Assembly (NCBI GenBank): GCA_008704415.1 | Contig: VXIS01000306.1 | Location: forward strand, 1 to 58,762 | Length of the DNA stretch: 58,762 nt | Source: Sphaerosporella brunnea | Taxonomy: Eukaryota; Ascomycota; Pezizomycetes; Pezizales; Pyronemataceae | Direction of reading: 5' to 3' | Shown: positions 31,655 through 43,603 of the stretch, in pieces | Layout of the letters: each line of letters begins with the position of its first letter | How positions within the stretch are numbered: position 1 is the stretch's first letter | Notes under the pieces: model-generated | The model's input: only the letters and a program-made list of their open reading frames with translations | What the model was told of the DNA's origin: nothing | Databases searched by the model: none | Translations under genes and position numbers: made by a program

Positions 31655-33265
31655 ATTGGACGCCACGTCATTCCCTGATTGAGAACCTCGTCAAGCGTCT
31701 CATGGAAAACCGTGTGCTTCACATTCGTAGAACGCCTACCTCGAGAAGGTCGGTGCTCATGATGCTACTGGAAGAACACTTCAAGACCAAATACCCGGAC
31801 GACAAAATCCGCTCTCTGAACACCTGGCCCCAGGATACGAGCCAAGTCAGAAGCCAGCAACTTCTGGAGGAAACCTTCGGTGTCGGGTTAATTAAACTGC
31901 AGCAGGCCTCAGACAAGATTCTGTTGATTGACGAGGCCCAAAGACCATATGGAGATCTATTTCTGGGAATACCTTTCTCAAGTAGCTCACTCGTAGTAGT
32001 GTCCTCCTTTCGTCCTACGGTTCACCAGCGCGCATGCCCGTTTTAATGAATGCTCGCATTCGGGGTCCTTCAGCGGATCGCTCTATCGTGGTCTGGAGAA
32101 CCGCCTACAGGTCTCCTCTTACTCCCGGACGAGGTGGCAGACGTGATTAACCCGAGATTGTATCAGACCCGCGCCAAGACAGCGCTTTGCTCCAGAACTC
32201 AATGCGTAGCTTCACCAGATCACGGATAGGCATGCTGGAGCTCTTAAGGCGATCGTGGAACTAGCCCAGGGGACTGAGGTGAGCCCCTTCTGCATTTTAT
32301 GTTATGAAATCTGGATATCGATTGGAATTGCTTAGGGCCTGCGGTCTTTGCTTTTGTCAGGAGAGCGATACACTGTGGCCACAATGTCAAAGGAGATCTT
32401 CGGAGACCTGGACGTACTTGCCGCCCAATCGCAAGATTTTACCTGGGCAAGAGGACTCCCAACTGCTGAAGATCTAGAGGAAACGGGAATGCAAGAACTT
32501 TTCCTTCAGCTTCTCTCCGAAGGAAGGCCTACTGAACGCTCACTTTCCCCGAAGATACGACCGGCCGCTACCAATGCATACAACTCTGGGTGGATTCGCT
32601 CCATGTTACACGAGGGCATTTATATTTCCAAGCTCTATTCACTGTTGGTGATTTGAATTACCTTCCACTAAAACCCTGTCAGATAGCCAAGTCCTGACTT
32701 CTTGATAGGATACTGCCTTACCTCTTGATACCCAGCGTCCCATTACTCGATTCAGCTAGGTACCCCAAGCTCTAACACTGTCGGTGATCCGCGGCTTCAA
32801 GCCTGCCCAATTTCTTCTATCACCCCGAGGCCTGAGGATGGACATTGTGTGTCTGAGAACCAATTTGCTATGGAATTCTATCGCTCCTTGCATCGTCAGC
32901 TTCGGGGGGCTGTTCTTCCATCACCCGACTACGGAAAGATGGAGAGAGGTGGAGGTGCGGTAGATATCTATCTGCCTGGCTACAAGTTCGAGATAGAGAT
33001 TCTGTGCCAGGGGACTGACCTTTTGGGGCATTGTGGTAGGTTCCTGCCAGTATGCAACTACTATGACATGACTGCATCGGACGGACCATCGACCAATGGC
33101 TAGTTATTGATTTTCGTGTCACTACAATCCATCCAGGTATGTCTCCCTTCCCCATTGGTTCCAATAATCCTAATTTCGTTTTTTTAGATATGCCAAATCT
33201 GCTTCATATTCTTAGATGACTATCGAACCGTGCAGGAGGTGAACCCATCGAATTTTGATTGACGA
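31655..33265 (+). pseudogene. Decayed NTPase-wHTH-REase gene (Crinkler/RHS-like class)
   Basis: Blocks in order on the plus strand: HSLIENLVKRLMENRVLHIRR with a degenerate Walker A (PTSRRSVLMM, no GK[ST]); Walker B KILLIDEAQ; LSSYGSP in another frame; LSWSGEPPTGLLLLPDEVADVI; ITDRHAGALKAIVELAQGTE before a GT-AG gap (32280-32336); FTWARGLPTAEDLE...GWIRS; then NQFAMEFYRSLH...YGKMERGGGAVDIYLPGYKFEIEILCQGTDLL. The last is the REase-fold end domain. LVIDFR and a frameshifted DDYRTVQEVNPSNFD close it. This order is that of fungal NTPase-HTH-REase proteins related to Crinkler and RHS proteins. At least three frameshifts or stops and the lost Walker A Lys mark it as dead. Confidence 0.58.
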
Positions 33266-34641
33266 ATTCGCGCTTCTGGCCAATAATTGATTGGTATGGG
33301 TTGGGATGTCTTGTACCGCGCGGTGTTGCTCACTTACATAGCGTGCCATGAAGAATTAAGATTTGCGTGTTTTCTTCGGACCCGCAGTGGCGCGCGCGCC
33401 CAACACTGAGAGGACTATTGTAGCTACCTTGCTCGCTTTTTTTTTGCGTCCCGATCATGAGTGCTACTTTTGAATTCTATTCAAGGCCCGACTTCAAAAG
33501 AATCTCCTGACGAAAAAAGCCAACGATCTCCAAGATTACGCCTTCGCTGAGATCAACCTGCTGACCTCCCTCCCTTTCCTTAGTTCTTCTACCTGGTTTC
33601 CTGGAGCCCTGCCGTCGTCCTCCAAGCTTCAGACTGAAGAGAAGCCCAGTCCTAGATTGAAACTTTCGAGAAGAAAACACAAACCGACAGGCCGCGAAGC
33701 ATATGACGGCGGCTTCGGGTTGAGAAAAGATGGCAAATTTCGTCGCCCATCTACTCAAGTACGTGTCAGCAACCGGACACCTTACTCACCTCGTAATCAG
33801 TCCCTGTAGGGAAGAAGGGCAATCGTGCGGCCTACTCCTGGCTTGTAGTATATAGCCCGCAACAAAAGTCTTTCTGCTTAACCTCACTCACCGTGATGTT
33901 CTACAAAAAAAAATGTGGCGTTCTCTTTTATTGCTTGTTGTGATCATGATCTTTGCTCTGTGTGGGTATTATGAACCGTGGGTAATATATTGTTCTTACA
34001 TACGCCTTCGCTCATCCTAAATACCTGACTCGTCATTTCCCCGGGCCAAGCGAGGCTTGACGCCGTGCTGCTCCTCCCAGTCTCCGGAGACCTAGAGCTA
34101 CTAGGATCCGGAGCCTAAGCCCCTATGACTACGGGAGGGGCGGGAAAACAACTGCGGCGGCGATGCCTCATGAGCTCAACACCACTCCGGTGGGTGATAT
34201 ACCAGTAGTTGAGGCCGACTCCACTAGCCCACATCGCGCCATCAGATTCGCAAATGTCTACAATGCCCGTCACCCACACGGCTCATAATACCCACAAAGC
34301 GAAGGTCACAAGAAGAAATAGAAGAGAAGGCCGCCTATAGGCTCACGGGAAGTTCTCCAGTGTTACAGTCTGAACTAAAATTGAAAACCCAGAAATACCG
34401 CCAGCGATCACATAATAGAGAATGACTCAAGCGTCCGTCCAACATTAATGGCCTGAAATGAGAAAGAAAACCCAAACCACACTCCACCCGCAAAATAACA
34501 AACTCCATACACTTTCGCTCGGGAATAATCTGGGGTATCTGAAGTTTGCATAGTGTTAGTTGAAACGACTGACTAACAGGGATCACTCTATGCCGTTGTT
34601 TGCTAAAGGGGAACAAACGTACCTAGATGTAGGTGTTACTT
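33266..34641. other. Intergenic, no recognisable gene
   Basis: Only short frames without motifs. It is the 3' flank of the TPR gene. Confidence 0.45.
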
Positions 34642-37600
34642 TTACACCGCCCTCCACTGGACCAACGCCTTCATGGAACTTTTTGTATCTGGGTGGTCCT
34701 CGCCAATTATGCGAGAACGAAGAGCTGCTACTTGTGCCATCATCGCAATGGCTTCATCGATGCGACCTTGTGACATGTATGTATGTGCGAGATTATTCAT
34801 GCTGGTCAAAGTGGATGGATGGTCTTGGCCGAGCACCCTCTTTCTCGTCTCCATGACCTTCACCCCCAGCTCCTCGGCCTCCTTCCACCGCGCTTGGTTC
34901 CAGTATGTCGATGCGAGGTTGGCCATGCCGGCCAAGGTATCCGGATGCTCTTGGCCGAGCACCCTCTTTCTCGTCTCCACAACCTCCACCTCCAGCTCCT
35001 CGGCCTCCTTCCACCGCCCTTGCTTCGAGTATGTCGATGCGAGGTTGGCCATGCTGGTCAAGGTATTTGGATGCTCTTGGCCGAGCACCCTCTTTCTCGT
35101 CTCCATAACCTCCACCTCCAGCTCCTCGGCCTCCTTCCACGGTTCGAGTATGTCGATGCGAGATTATTCATGCTTCTGAAGGTATCCGGATGCTCTTGGC
35201 CGAGCACCCTCTTTCTCGTCTCCATAACCTCCACCTCCAGCTCCTCGGCCTCCTTCCACCGCCCTTGCTTCGAGTATGTCGATGCGAGGTTGGCCATGCT
35301 GGTCAAGGTATATGGATGCTCTTGGCCGAGCACCCTCTTCGTCGTCTCCATAACCTCCACCTCCAGCTCCTCGGCCTCCTTCCACCGCCCTTGGTTCGAG
35401 TATGTCGATGCGAGGTTGGCCATGCTGGTCAAGGTATCTGGATGCTCTTGGCCGAGCACTCTCTTTCTCGTCTCCATGACCTCCACCTCCAGCTCCTCGG
35501 CCTCCTTCCACCGCCCTTGGTTCGAGTATGTCGATGCGAGATTATCCATGCTTCTGAAGGTATCCGGATGCTCTTGGCCGAGCACCCTCTTTCTCGTCTC
35601 CATAACCTCCACCTCCAGCTCCTCGGCCTCCTTCCACCGCCCTTGGTTCGAGTATGTCGATGCGAGATTATTCATGCTTCTCAAGTGATCCGGATGCTCT
35701 TGGCCGAGCACCCTCATCGCCTCCATATCCTTCACCTGGAGCTCCTCGGCCTCCTTCCACCGCCCTTGCTTCGAGTATGTCGATGCGAGGTTGGCCATGC
35801 TGCTCAAGGTATCTAGATGCTCTTGGCCGAGCACCCTCTTTCTCGTCTCCATAACCTTCACCTGGAGCTCCTCGGCCTCCTTCCACCGCCCTTGGTCCTT
35901 GTACGTCGATGCGAGGTCGGCCATACTGCTCAAGGTATCTGGATGCTCTTGGCCGAGCACCCTCTTCATCGTCTCCACGACCTGTAACCCCACCTGCTCG
36001 GCTTTCTTCCACCGCCCCTGCTTGTAGTATATATTTACGAGCCTTTGCATGGCGGATAAGGTGCCAGGGTGTTCGGAGCCCAACTCCCGCTTTTTCTCCT
36101 CCACGACCGACTCCTCCTGGGCTCCGGCCTCTTCTAATGCTTGGCCGGATGGTTTTGCGAGCATTGCGGCTTGGGGCTCCGCGGTCGACGGCTGCAAATC
36201 TTCGGCATTGTCTTTCTCTGGAAGAAGTTCCGTGGACAATTCTTCTGAAACAACTGAATCCTCTTCCAGATCATTCTCGCTGCCATCGCCTTCTTCGGAA
36301 CCAGGAAGTACGAACAGTGCGAGCTGCTGCAGATGACGTCCAAGGTGATTTTGCAGATAGCGTGGAGAATATGCTTTCCCACATAGAAGACAAGGCTGTT
36401 CGGGTTCAATGGCTCTTTCAGCCCTATCGGCAAGCACATGTATCTGCGCGGGGTCGAATTCGCCGGGGTGAAGTGACGGGAGATGTTGCTGAAACTCCTC
36501 TTTGCTTCGAAACAACTGATGACAAATATTACAAAGCCATTCACGCCTGTGGAGTGCCCTTTCGTGTTCGAACCATTCGTGACGACTAGCGAACAAATAC
36601 TCGGCCTGTAGGCAGTCGTTAAACGTACAGACGTAAGGTCGGAGGTCTCTAAAAACGTGTCGTCTGGAAGTAATGTTAGAGCTTACAGTTCGCTGATAGG
36701 TCAAACCATTCAAAAACTTACATCCAAGCCATCCGGTCTTTAACGGTCACAAGGGAACAGCAGTAGGGGCATTGTAATGGCTTTCCATCGAACGCATTCT
36801 CCTCGGGCGGATCGGGAACTCGACGGTGAATCGTGCCGCTCGCGGAGGAAGTATTTAAAAAATCTCCCTCTGACCGTGTATCGAGCGCATCGGTATCGGA
36901 TTGCAGTGGGTTTGAGTCATTCAGAGGTACGTATGTAGAAGTGGTAGTATCTGGTTGGTTAGTACCGGTAATAACAGTCCCAGCCGAATCGATATGAATC
37001 TGCCCGCTGTACCCCAGCGCCTGGTCAGAACCACCAAAAATTTTCTCATGATGGATCTTATGATATTTAAGCAGCTCCCGGCGCTTGGTGTTTGCCTTTC
37101 CGAGACGTGAGAGCAGATAACCGTTCCTCGCCGCCAACGGAAACTTTTCTGCCACATGTTGAATATCGAAAGCCTCAATTGATGAGCACCATTCAATCCT
37201 GTCACGTGGATTTGGATTTGAATCGATCGTTCTTATAGAGTGCTGGCTGTGATCTTCAGACTCATGTTGCCGAGCCCCATTAGAATCGAGATCGCCTGAG
37301 GCCTCTTCCTGAGTTGGCCCGATGGCGAATAGGGCAATCTGCTGCATATGTCGGGCCAAGTGACTTTGCAATTGTGAGGGCACGCAATCACGCTTGCAGA
37401 ACGGACATTGTTGCTTGGATTTTGTTGGCCTTGCACATCGCTCCACTGTGGTAAGTGGTTGTTCTGGATGATTCTGCCGCAGATGATCTTCAAAATCCGT
37501 TCGAGAAATAAGCGACGCGTCGCAAGAATTGCAATAATACTCAATCCGATGCATCGCCATCTCGTGCTCAAACCAGTCGTGGCGGCTGTCATATAGATGG

Positions 37601-39078
37601 TTGGATTTTGGACATCCTTGAAAGGTGCAAGAATACGGACAGAGGTCCCTGAAGACGTGGCTCCTGGTGAGATCTTAGCCCAATCCCATCTGAACCCTAA
37701 AAATGACGACTGTAGGGTGATTACATACTTCCACTCCCTTTCGTTGCTGATACGTTCAATTGCGAAGCAAAAGGGGCATTCAAATGGGTTACCATCATAA
37801 GCAAGTGTGGAATTTGGAGGTGGAGGCACATCAAGGATAACTGCTTTCTCACAGTCTGCGGATAACGCAAAGGACGTTTGTGAACGGCCAGCCTCTGAAG
37901 GTGCGGCAATGGCCTGTTGTTCTCGGAAAAGTGTGATGGTAGTATTTTGAGTCTTGTTGGCTGTCGATAAGGAGTGCGCATGCTTTATTGAACTGTCATG
38001 CATATCGTACACGTCGTGATACCGTGCTTCGGATGTTCCCGCTTCTTTCACCAGTGGTTCCTGTTGTATTACACTCGGCATAACAACTCCATCCGGTGTT
38101 TTGTAAGTACCAGCGATCTTTTTGTGATGTTGTTCGTTGTAGCGGAGGAGCTGTCGACGTCTGGTGTTGGCTCTGCCAAATTGTGTGCACAGGTATTCCT
38201 CTGCGTTAGGGAACTTGGCTGACACATGTGCAATGTCGTAAGACTCGAAGTAAGAAATGTTGATCTTGGAGCTCTTCTCCAGCCGGTCGCGAGGTGACGG
38301 GTTACGGATCGTAATCGAAAGTTCATATAAGCAGGTGATGATGTGAGTTATTTCTAGGAAATACTCCTCTAGTTCACTGGCTGGTTCTCTTTCTATCTCG
38401 ATCTCAGACGACTCATCTGATGAATCTGCAGAGGAATCCGAAGCAGATGAAAGAACTTCGGGTATGTTGGTTCCACCGGAAACAACCGTCGTAGCTAAAT
38501 CATAGCATTAGCTTTGTTGAATCAGGATATACCATACTTTTACCTTCTTCTAGGGTTTTGGCGAGGTCTTCTAGCAATTTGATCACCATTTGTTTGACTT
38601 TGGACGCTTCTTGGAGGCGATAATCTAGTGATACACGGCCAATGCGATGTGCGCCAGCATTGTTCGTCCACACATTGAACCGCCCGACCTCATCTTGTAT
38701 AATCTGGGGGATTTTTCCTGCATCATCAAACGAATCGAAGAGGCGGGTAAAAGCCTGCAAGCAACTCCGATGCACGGCGGAGATTGATTTGTCTGGCTGT
38801 GGGTTGATCGACTTGTTCAAGGTCGATGTGGGTTCAGACACGCCGAAAAGTGCGACGGGGGCTGAAGAGCAAGGTTCTTCGTCGCATTCTGGCTGGACTG
38901 CTTCTATTTGTTCTATTTGTTCTTGAGTAACTCGTGCGTCCTGTCGCACCGGAAGGTGTGGGTTGCTGGTTCGAGGATTACGTTCATTATGAGCGTTCAA
39001 GGAGGCTATGGTAAGCTGCGGGTAGGCTATATCCTCTTTTCCGGTTCGTGGTTGGGCGGTCGCAGTGGCTTGAGACAT
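34642..39078 (-). pseudogene. Duplicated AcuF-type C2H2 zinc-finger protein with kinesin-light-chain-type TPR array; frameshifted
   Basis: Four exons: 39078-38544, 38494-37729, 37663-36722 and 36663 onward. The N-terminal ~180 residues are helical (CLQAFTRLFDSFDD...). Two modules follow, each with RDR[LI]E...FGRANTRRRQLLRYNEQHH and C2H2 fingers (CPFC...REWK, SHVFRDLCPYSCTF, YYCNSC...H, CPFCKRDC...HLARHMQQIALF). Such fingers are those of the fungal 'oxidoreductase AcuF-like' family. After a Glu/Ser linker come about eleven 42-residue TPR units of consensus RVLGQEHPDTLxSMANLAS then TYSxQGRWKEAEELEVEVMETRK. A 7-nt deletion at 35140/35141 in unit 8 shifts the frame, giving a stop at 35058 (1282 residues). 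The original frame resumes in units 9-11 and ends at 34642. No NACHT/NB-ARC is present. Function is unknown; a sensor or scaffold role is inferred. Confidence 0.75.
34650..36090 (-). repeat. Tandem 126-bp TPR-coding repeats
   Basis: About eleven units of 126 bp (one is 123 bp, one lost 7 bp), with many pairs differing by only a few bases. Units 2-10 are the most alike. The near identity points to recent expansion by unequal exchange or gene conversion and makes copy-number variation between strains likely. Confidence 0.9.
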
Positions 39079-39465
39079 CGTGGTTGCGGGGTCGCCGCTA
39101 AAAGTGGGGGCAACTGTTGGTTTGAGCCTTTGGGCGACGCCGGCACCAGGCTTTTTGGCTTGCTGATGTTCTTGTTCGCACAGTGAATGGCGGGAGCCCT
39201 CGCTTTGCTTTCGAGTAGTTGTTGACCTTTTCTGTCGCGGGATAAGCTGAGGTGGGGCACTGATCTAGAAAGTGTTTCTTGGCGCCGTTACATCAATTGC
39301 ATATGCATGGCGATTTGGATCCAATCAATTCTCCCCCCTATGCAGCGGCTCTTGCCGCTCATAGATACTCGGAGCGGGGTAATTGGAGGCTGGTCGTCAA
39401 CTTCACTTAGAGGCCGCACCTCTTCGTTACGGACTTTACGAGTCGATTTGTTTCCACAACAAACC
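39079..39465. promoter_or_regulatory. 387-bp divergent promoter region
   Basis: Lies between the ATG of the C2H2/TPR gene (39078, leftward) and the ATG of the DUF7580 gene (39466, rightward). No TATA or known operator is obvious. Sharing such a short region makes co-regulation plausible, but this is not shown by the sequence. A longer in-frame start for the rightward gene exists at 39307. Confidence 0.5.
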
Positions 39466-41779
39466 ATGGTGACCGGTATCGAAGCGGCAGGCCTAGCTCT
39501 GGGGATCTTTCCGATACTCATTAAGGGAATCAGGTTTTACATTGATGGGGTAGGCACCATCAAGGACTGGTGGCGTTATAAAGGTGTCCTATCGCGCCTA
39601 GTCCGACAGCTTGAAACAGAGCAGCTGAAGTTCGAGAATACCTGCGGTCACCTCCTGGAGGGATTGGTTACGGCAGGAGAGGCAACAGACTTGGTGGGTG
39701 GAATTGGCTGGGACAATCCCGCTTTCCAGGAGATTTTGGGACAGCGTCATAACCCAAAGATGGTCAAAGTATTCACAGAATCTGTGCAGGCACTGCACAG
39801 GCATCTCGAGCAACTGAGTAAAGACGTTGGAGTTTTCGATAACTCTGCGGTATGTCGATTTCTCTTTTGCTCATCAATGAAGCGATCTTTTCACTGATTC
39901 TCACGTCGAGTAGGCATCGTCGCTTGATAAGAAGACCCGAAAAAGGTTTTGGAAATCTCTGAAACTCGTCCTTCAGCAGAACGATCATAATACGTTGTTG
40001 CAAGCGGTTAGGCAGATAAACGAAGATCTCAGCACACTCACGATGCAACGAATCCAAACCGTAATTATTCAGAAACCTGCACAAGACCTAGCCAAACACT
40101 ACAACCGCTGCCGGAGCTATGCAAAGAGCCTTTATGATGTTTTCCAGGAGAGGCTTCTTTCAGATGCATGCCAATGCGCTGTTCCTCACACCGCAAGTTT
40201 GCGATTGCAGGCCACGTCAACTACAGCGCTAATCAACGAGGACAATCAAAGACCGACCGTTTATTTCGGCTTCGAGAACACAATGATAACTGGTAAAATA
40301 CCAGGCGATTGGCGTGCTTTGGAGTTTGAACCTTTCCAGAGGGACACGGACGATGATCAATATCCCGCGGAAGCAGAGAAGGGTGATATCGAGCACGTGC
40401 CTGTTCCAGAAAGCGAGCCACCGGTGCCCGGCTCTGGGGTTCAAGTCCTGGCAAGTGTTGCTATTCGAGGCCCCCTAGCCATTGGCAGCAAGCTAAGGGG
40501 CTCGAGTACCGGGTTAGTAATACTAACGCATTTGTTTTCTTGAATTAACGGGTGATGCAGGAACCTACCCAAAGCAAAGAGAAGCGTTGGCTTCAGCGAT
40601 TCCAGACGAACACAATCGGAGGGACAGATAACCATGACTTATGCCACTGCCCTCGCCTCTGCGGAACACATAGAAAACCTGTGTTCTGCTGTTGAGCGAG
40701 CCACATCTCCAGGTCGTTATCCGGAAAATTGCATGGGCATTCTGATTGACCGGTCAAATGGATGGCTTCATCGTGTCTTTCCACCCAGTACGGTATCTTG
40801 CTCTTGCTTTCTGCCGACTGCCATATCTTTGGAAGAGCTTCTTTCCCTCCAGTGCCTCAGCATGCGAAAGCGTCTAGAGTTGGGATTGCGACTAGCTTCG
40901 GCCTTGCTGAAGCTGCACGAAACTGGTTGGTGGAATGAAAATTGGGGGAAGCGAGATATATTCTTCCTTCAAAAAAAAGCCCGACGCCAGGCTACGGACG
41001 GCAGGGGTATCATCGAAGTTTGTGATCCAATTGTGGACGAGCCGCTCGTCCGTCGGGCTTTTTCGGCTTCGGCCAGACTTGGTTCCAGCCCCCCACCAAA
41101 AACTACCTCCTCGTCTCCTGTGGAGTATGACAGAAGTCTCTGCTCACTGGGCATCATTTTGATTGAACTGTGGTATCAATGCCGTATCGAAGACCTTAGA
41201 AGCCCCCACCAGCTCCAGAATCACGATGATGAGTTCCCTGACTATGAAACCGCCCAGAACCGTCTTGGGAAACTTATGACGGATGCTGGCGAGAGCTATG
41301 GCCTTGCTGTCTCCCGTAGTCTCGGCGGACTCAATGGACCCGTTGGAGTTTCCCGGCATGTCGCCAAGAGCCTTAAGGACAACTTGTTTACCAGCGAGGT
41401 TCATGAAAATATAGTGTGCCTATTAGAAAAGAACTTAGAGGTGCCCATTACCGCAAACTCCAAACAATTCCGGGAAGCGCCACTGACGCATGTTAGCAGG
41501 TGTTTAGCGGCGATTTATTTAGGATCTGATAGTTCGGTGTTGTTAAAGATAATAGCGGCAGCCCTACCCGGTGAATTTTTGCTTGTCTCATCTCACTTTC
41601 TCTCTAGCCCCTTCTCTCTCTGTTCCATCTATTTCAAGTTAGTTTCAAGAGGCCTGGTCTTTGCATTTGAAGCGGCTGTTTTGCAGAATGTTCAAGTTGC
41701 ATCGTTCTTTTTAACTGCGAGTCCAGTTACCATCAGCCCGCATTCGTTCTATGCTCCCAACCAAATGGTCTCACCTTGA
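39466..41779 (+). CDS. DUF7580-type protein: helical N-terminus plus pseudokinase-like C-terminus
   Basis: Exons 39466-39849, 39914-40512 and 40561-41779 join in phase to 733 residues. The N-terminus (GIEAAGLALGIFPILIKGIR then FYIDGVGTIKDWWRYKG) is a helical bundle as in DUF7580 proteins and reminiscent of HeLo-like domains. The C-terminal half looks like a kinase lobe: RLELGLRLASALLKLHETGWW (432-452) followed by RDIFF, EVCDP where DFG would be, and YDRSLCSLGIILIELW (about 517-532) matching helix F of protein kinases. The HRD catalytic Asp is missing (ENW), so it is probably inactive. The last ~60 residues after AAALPG look unlike protein of this family; a further intron or an earlier end is possible. 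Function is unknown. Confidence 0.72.
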
Positions 41780-43237
41780 CGTGGATACTTTCTTCAACCG
41801 CGCTTGAACATGAGCAAGCGATCCTGCTAATCATTGTTCTTGTTGTCCCCCCCCCCGAAACGGGGTACATATATCAGTCACCCCCGCAACTAAGAAAATT
41901 CTCGCTGCATGCCCGCCCAGAAAGTTGCACGGGCTCGTACCCCCACAAACCGCCAGTCTCGCCTTTCTCCAATCGCTCTTACAGTCGAGTCCCCCTATAA
42001 GAATGGGTCGCTCGGGGGTGCACAGTCTTACATGGTAAGCTTGGCGTAGGGAAGTCGAATGACGGTCTGTGACCGACGATGACAGTCACAATGACCGGAC
42101 ATGACGTCACGGGGTACTTAAGCAGGAACGTCGGTGCTTTGCCATAAGTTCACCGGTGATGAGGGTTAAATTACGATTTCACATAGTACCCGAGTAGCGA
42201 TTACCAACGAAATCTGCCGTGTTTTGTGATTTCTTTTGGCTTATAGAGCTTTAGATACGTCGTTTTGGACATGCCAGGACGATTTCGCACCGTAATTGCA
42301 TGCTCGGTAAGAAGATGATAGTCCCGAGATGCAAGCGCGTCCCTCTCCTTGAGCGCGAGCGTGAAACCTGTCCTTCTCCCGCGGGATGTACGAAGAGCGG
42401 AGACAGGTGCTTTGGCGGATCTAGGCTGAGTAGTGAAGGTGTTGTAAGTGATCCGACTGCGCCACCCACTTGCATGGACTTCGGCAGTGTCGGAATGATG
42501 ATACATAGGCCACGTTTTCGGATTGTTCCCAGAATTCTGGATATTGAGCCGTGGCTCCTCCGGCTGACCGTCATCTACACCAGCCTACCGCGCCTGTTTC
42601 TCTTGCCCGACTCTACGATATAATGTTTGGGCAAGCCTCCGCGGGCGCGGAAGGATCGGTCATGTTTTGGAAGTCACCTCTGTCAGTCTTGCGATACGGC
42701 TGAGCACCGCTAACTGTGCGGCGGTGGTGGTTAGGTTCATATTTTTGGTTTTGGTCCTGATCTTTGGCTCCGGGCCCCCAGGATGTTTCTTTGCCCGGTG
42801 GCGCAGAAGAAAATCGCCTGATCATTCAAAATCACTCGCTGTCTCGGTCCGTCTCCGCCGAGTGGTCGGCGCAGTCTGTCCTTCAAGCTATGCTTCCTCA
42901 AGCGTCTGCCCACCCAGCCCGCTAGTCTGTCAGACGGCTACATTTTAGCCACAAGTGGCCTGCTCGCAGCTGTCTGACTGTCCCAATCCGCAGGCTCTAT
43001 GCGATAAATACTTCGTCTGTTTTTGACACGTTCGCTCACCACCCTGTATGTTCAGACGAAAATAGAGGAGAGGGACCAATCTGGAGGGAGGAATGGCCTG
43101 GAAGGGAAAGGTTATTGCTCGCTGTAGCAAGTGGGCGCTGGCACGTCTAACATGGGCGGAGGGATTTGAAGTAGAAAGAAATCACTCAATAGGACTCGTG
43201 ATTTCCGGCTGTACTTTCCTGCACTTATATCTGGTAG
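41780..43237. other. Intergenic, one unassigned frame
   Basis: A minus-strand frame of 101 residues (42506-42201), rich in Arg/Thr, has no recognisable family. 42952-42964 has the palindromic AGCCACAAGTGGC motif also seen near 5.3 kb. Nothing else was recognised. Confidence 0.35.
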
Positions 43238-43603
43238 CAGTGTTCTCAATAACAATCGCCCCGCCCACGGGCTGGGTCATGAAGAGGCAGTCATACCCAT
43301 TACCGCGAAATCGATGGTGATTTCTGGCTTAACTAATATGCATGCCGTGATGAGGACTCTCTGATTCAAATCTTATGCAGCAAGACTGAGGTCTCGACGC
43401 CATTGTCTTCTTGTGTTTATTAATTGTAAGCCGGGCCTCATTAACGCTCTGCTGCGTTGCGCTGGTCATTCCCATACATTTTCCGGTCACGACCGGGCTT
43501 TTTAGGTCGACCTCGGGGTCATCTATTAAGCCGGCCGGGCTGGCTATTTAAAGCAGCCGGCCCGACCTCGGAGGTCATGGAGGGCCGGCTATTGAGATCA
43601 CTG
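43238..43603. mobile_element. hAT-type MITE
   Basis: 366 bp. Left end CAGTGTTCTCAATAACAATC, right end the complement of CAGTGATCTCAATAGCCGG. Flanks TCTGGTAG (43230-43237) and CCTGGTAC (43604-43611) share the central CTGGTA, in keeping with an aged 8-bp target duplication. The right half carries nested GCCGGCCGGGCTGGC inverted motifs typical of fungal hAT subterminal regions. Confidence 0.7.

Noticed and set aside
34650..36090. CRISPR-like regular repeats
   Set aside because: The units are contiguous, in frame and code for TPRs; there are no spacers.
34673..36589. Long plus-strand frames of up to 301 residues rich in repeated units
   Set aside because: Antisense shadows of the 126-bp TPR repeats on the minus strand.
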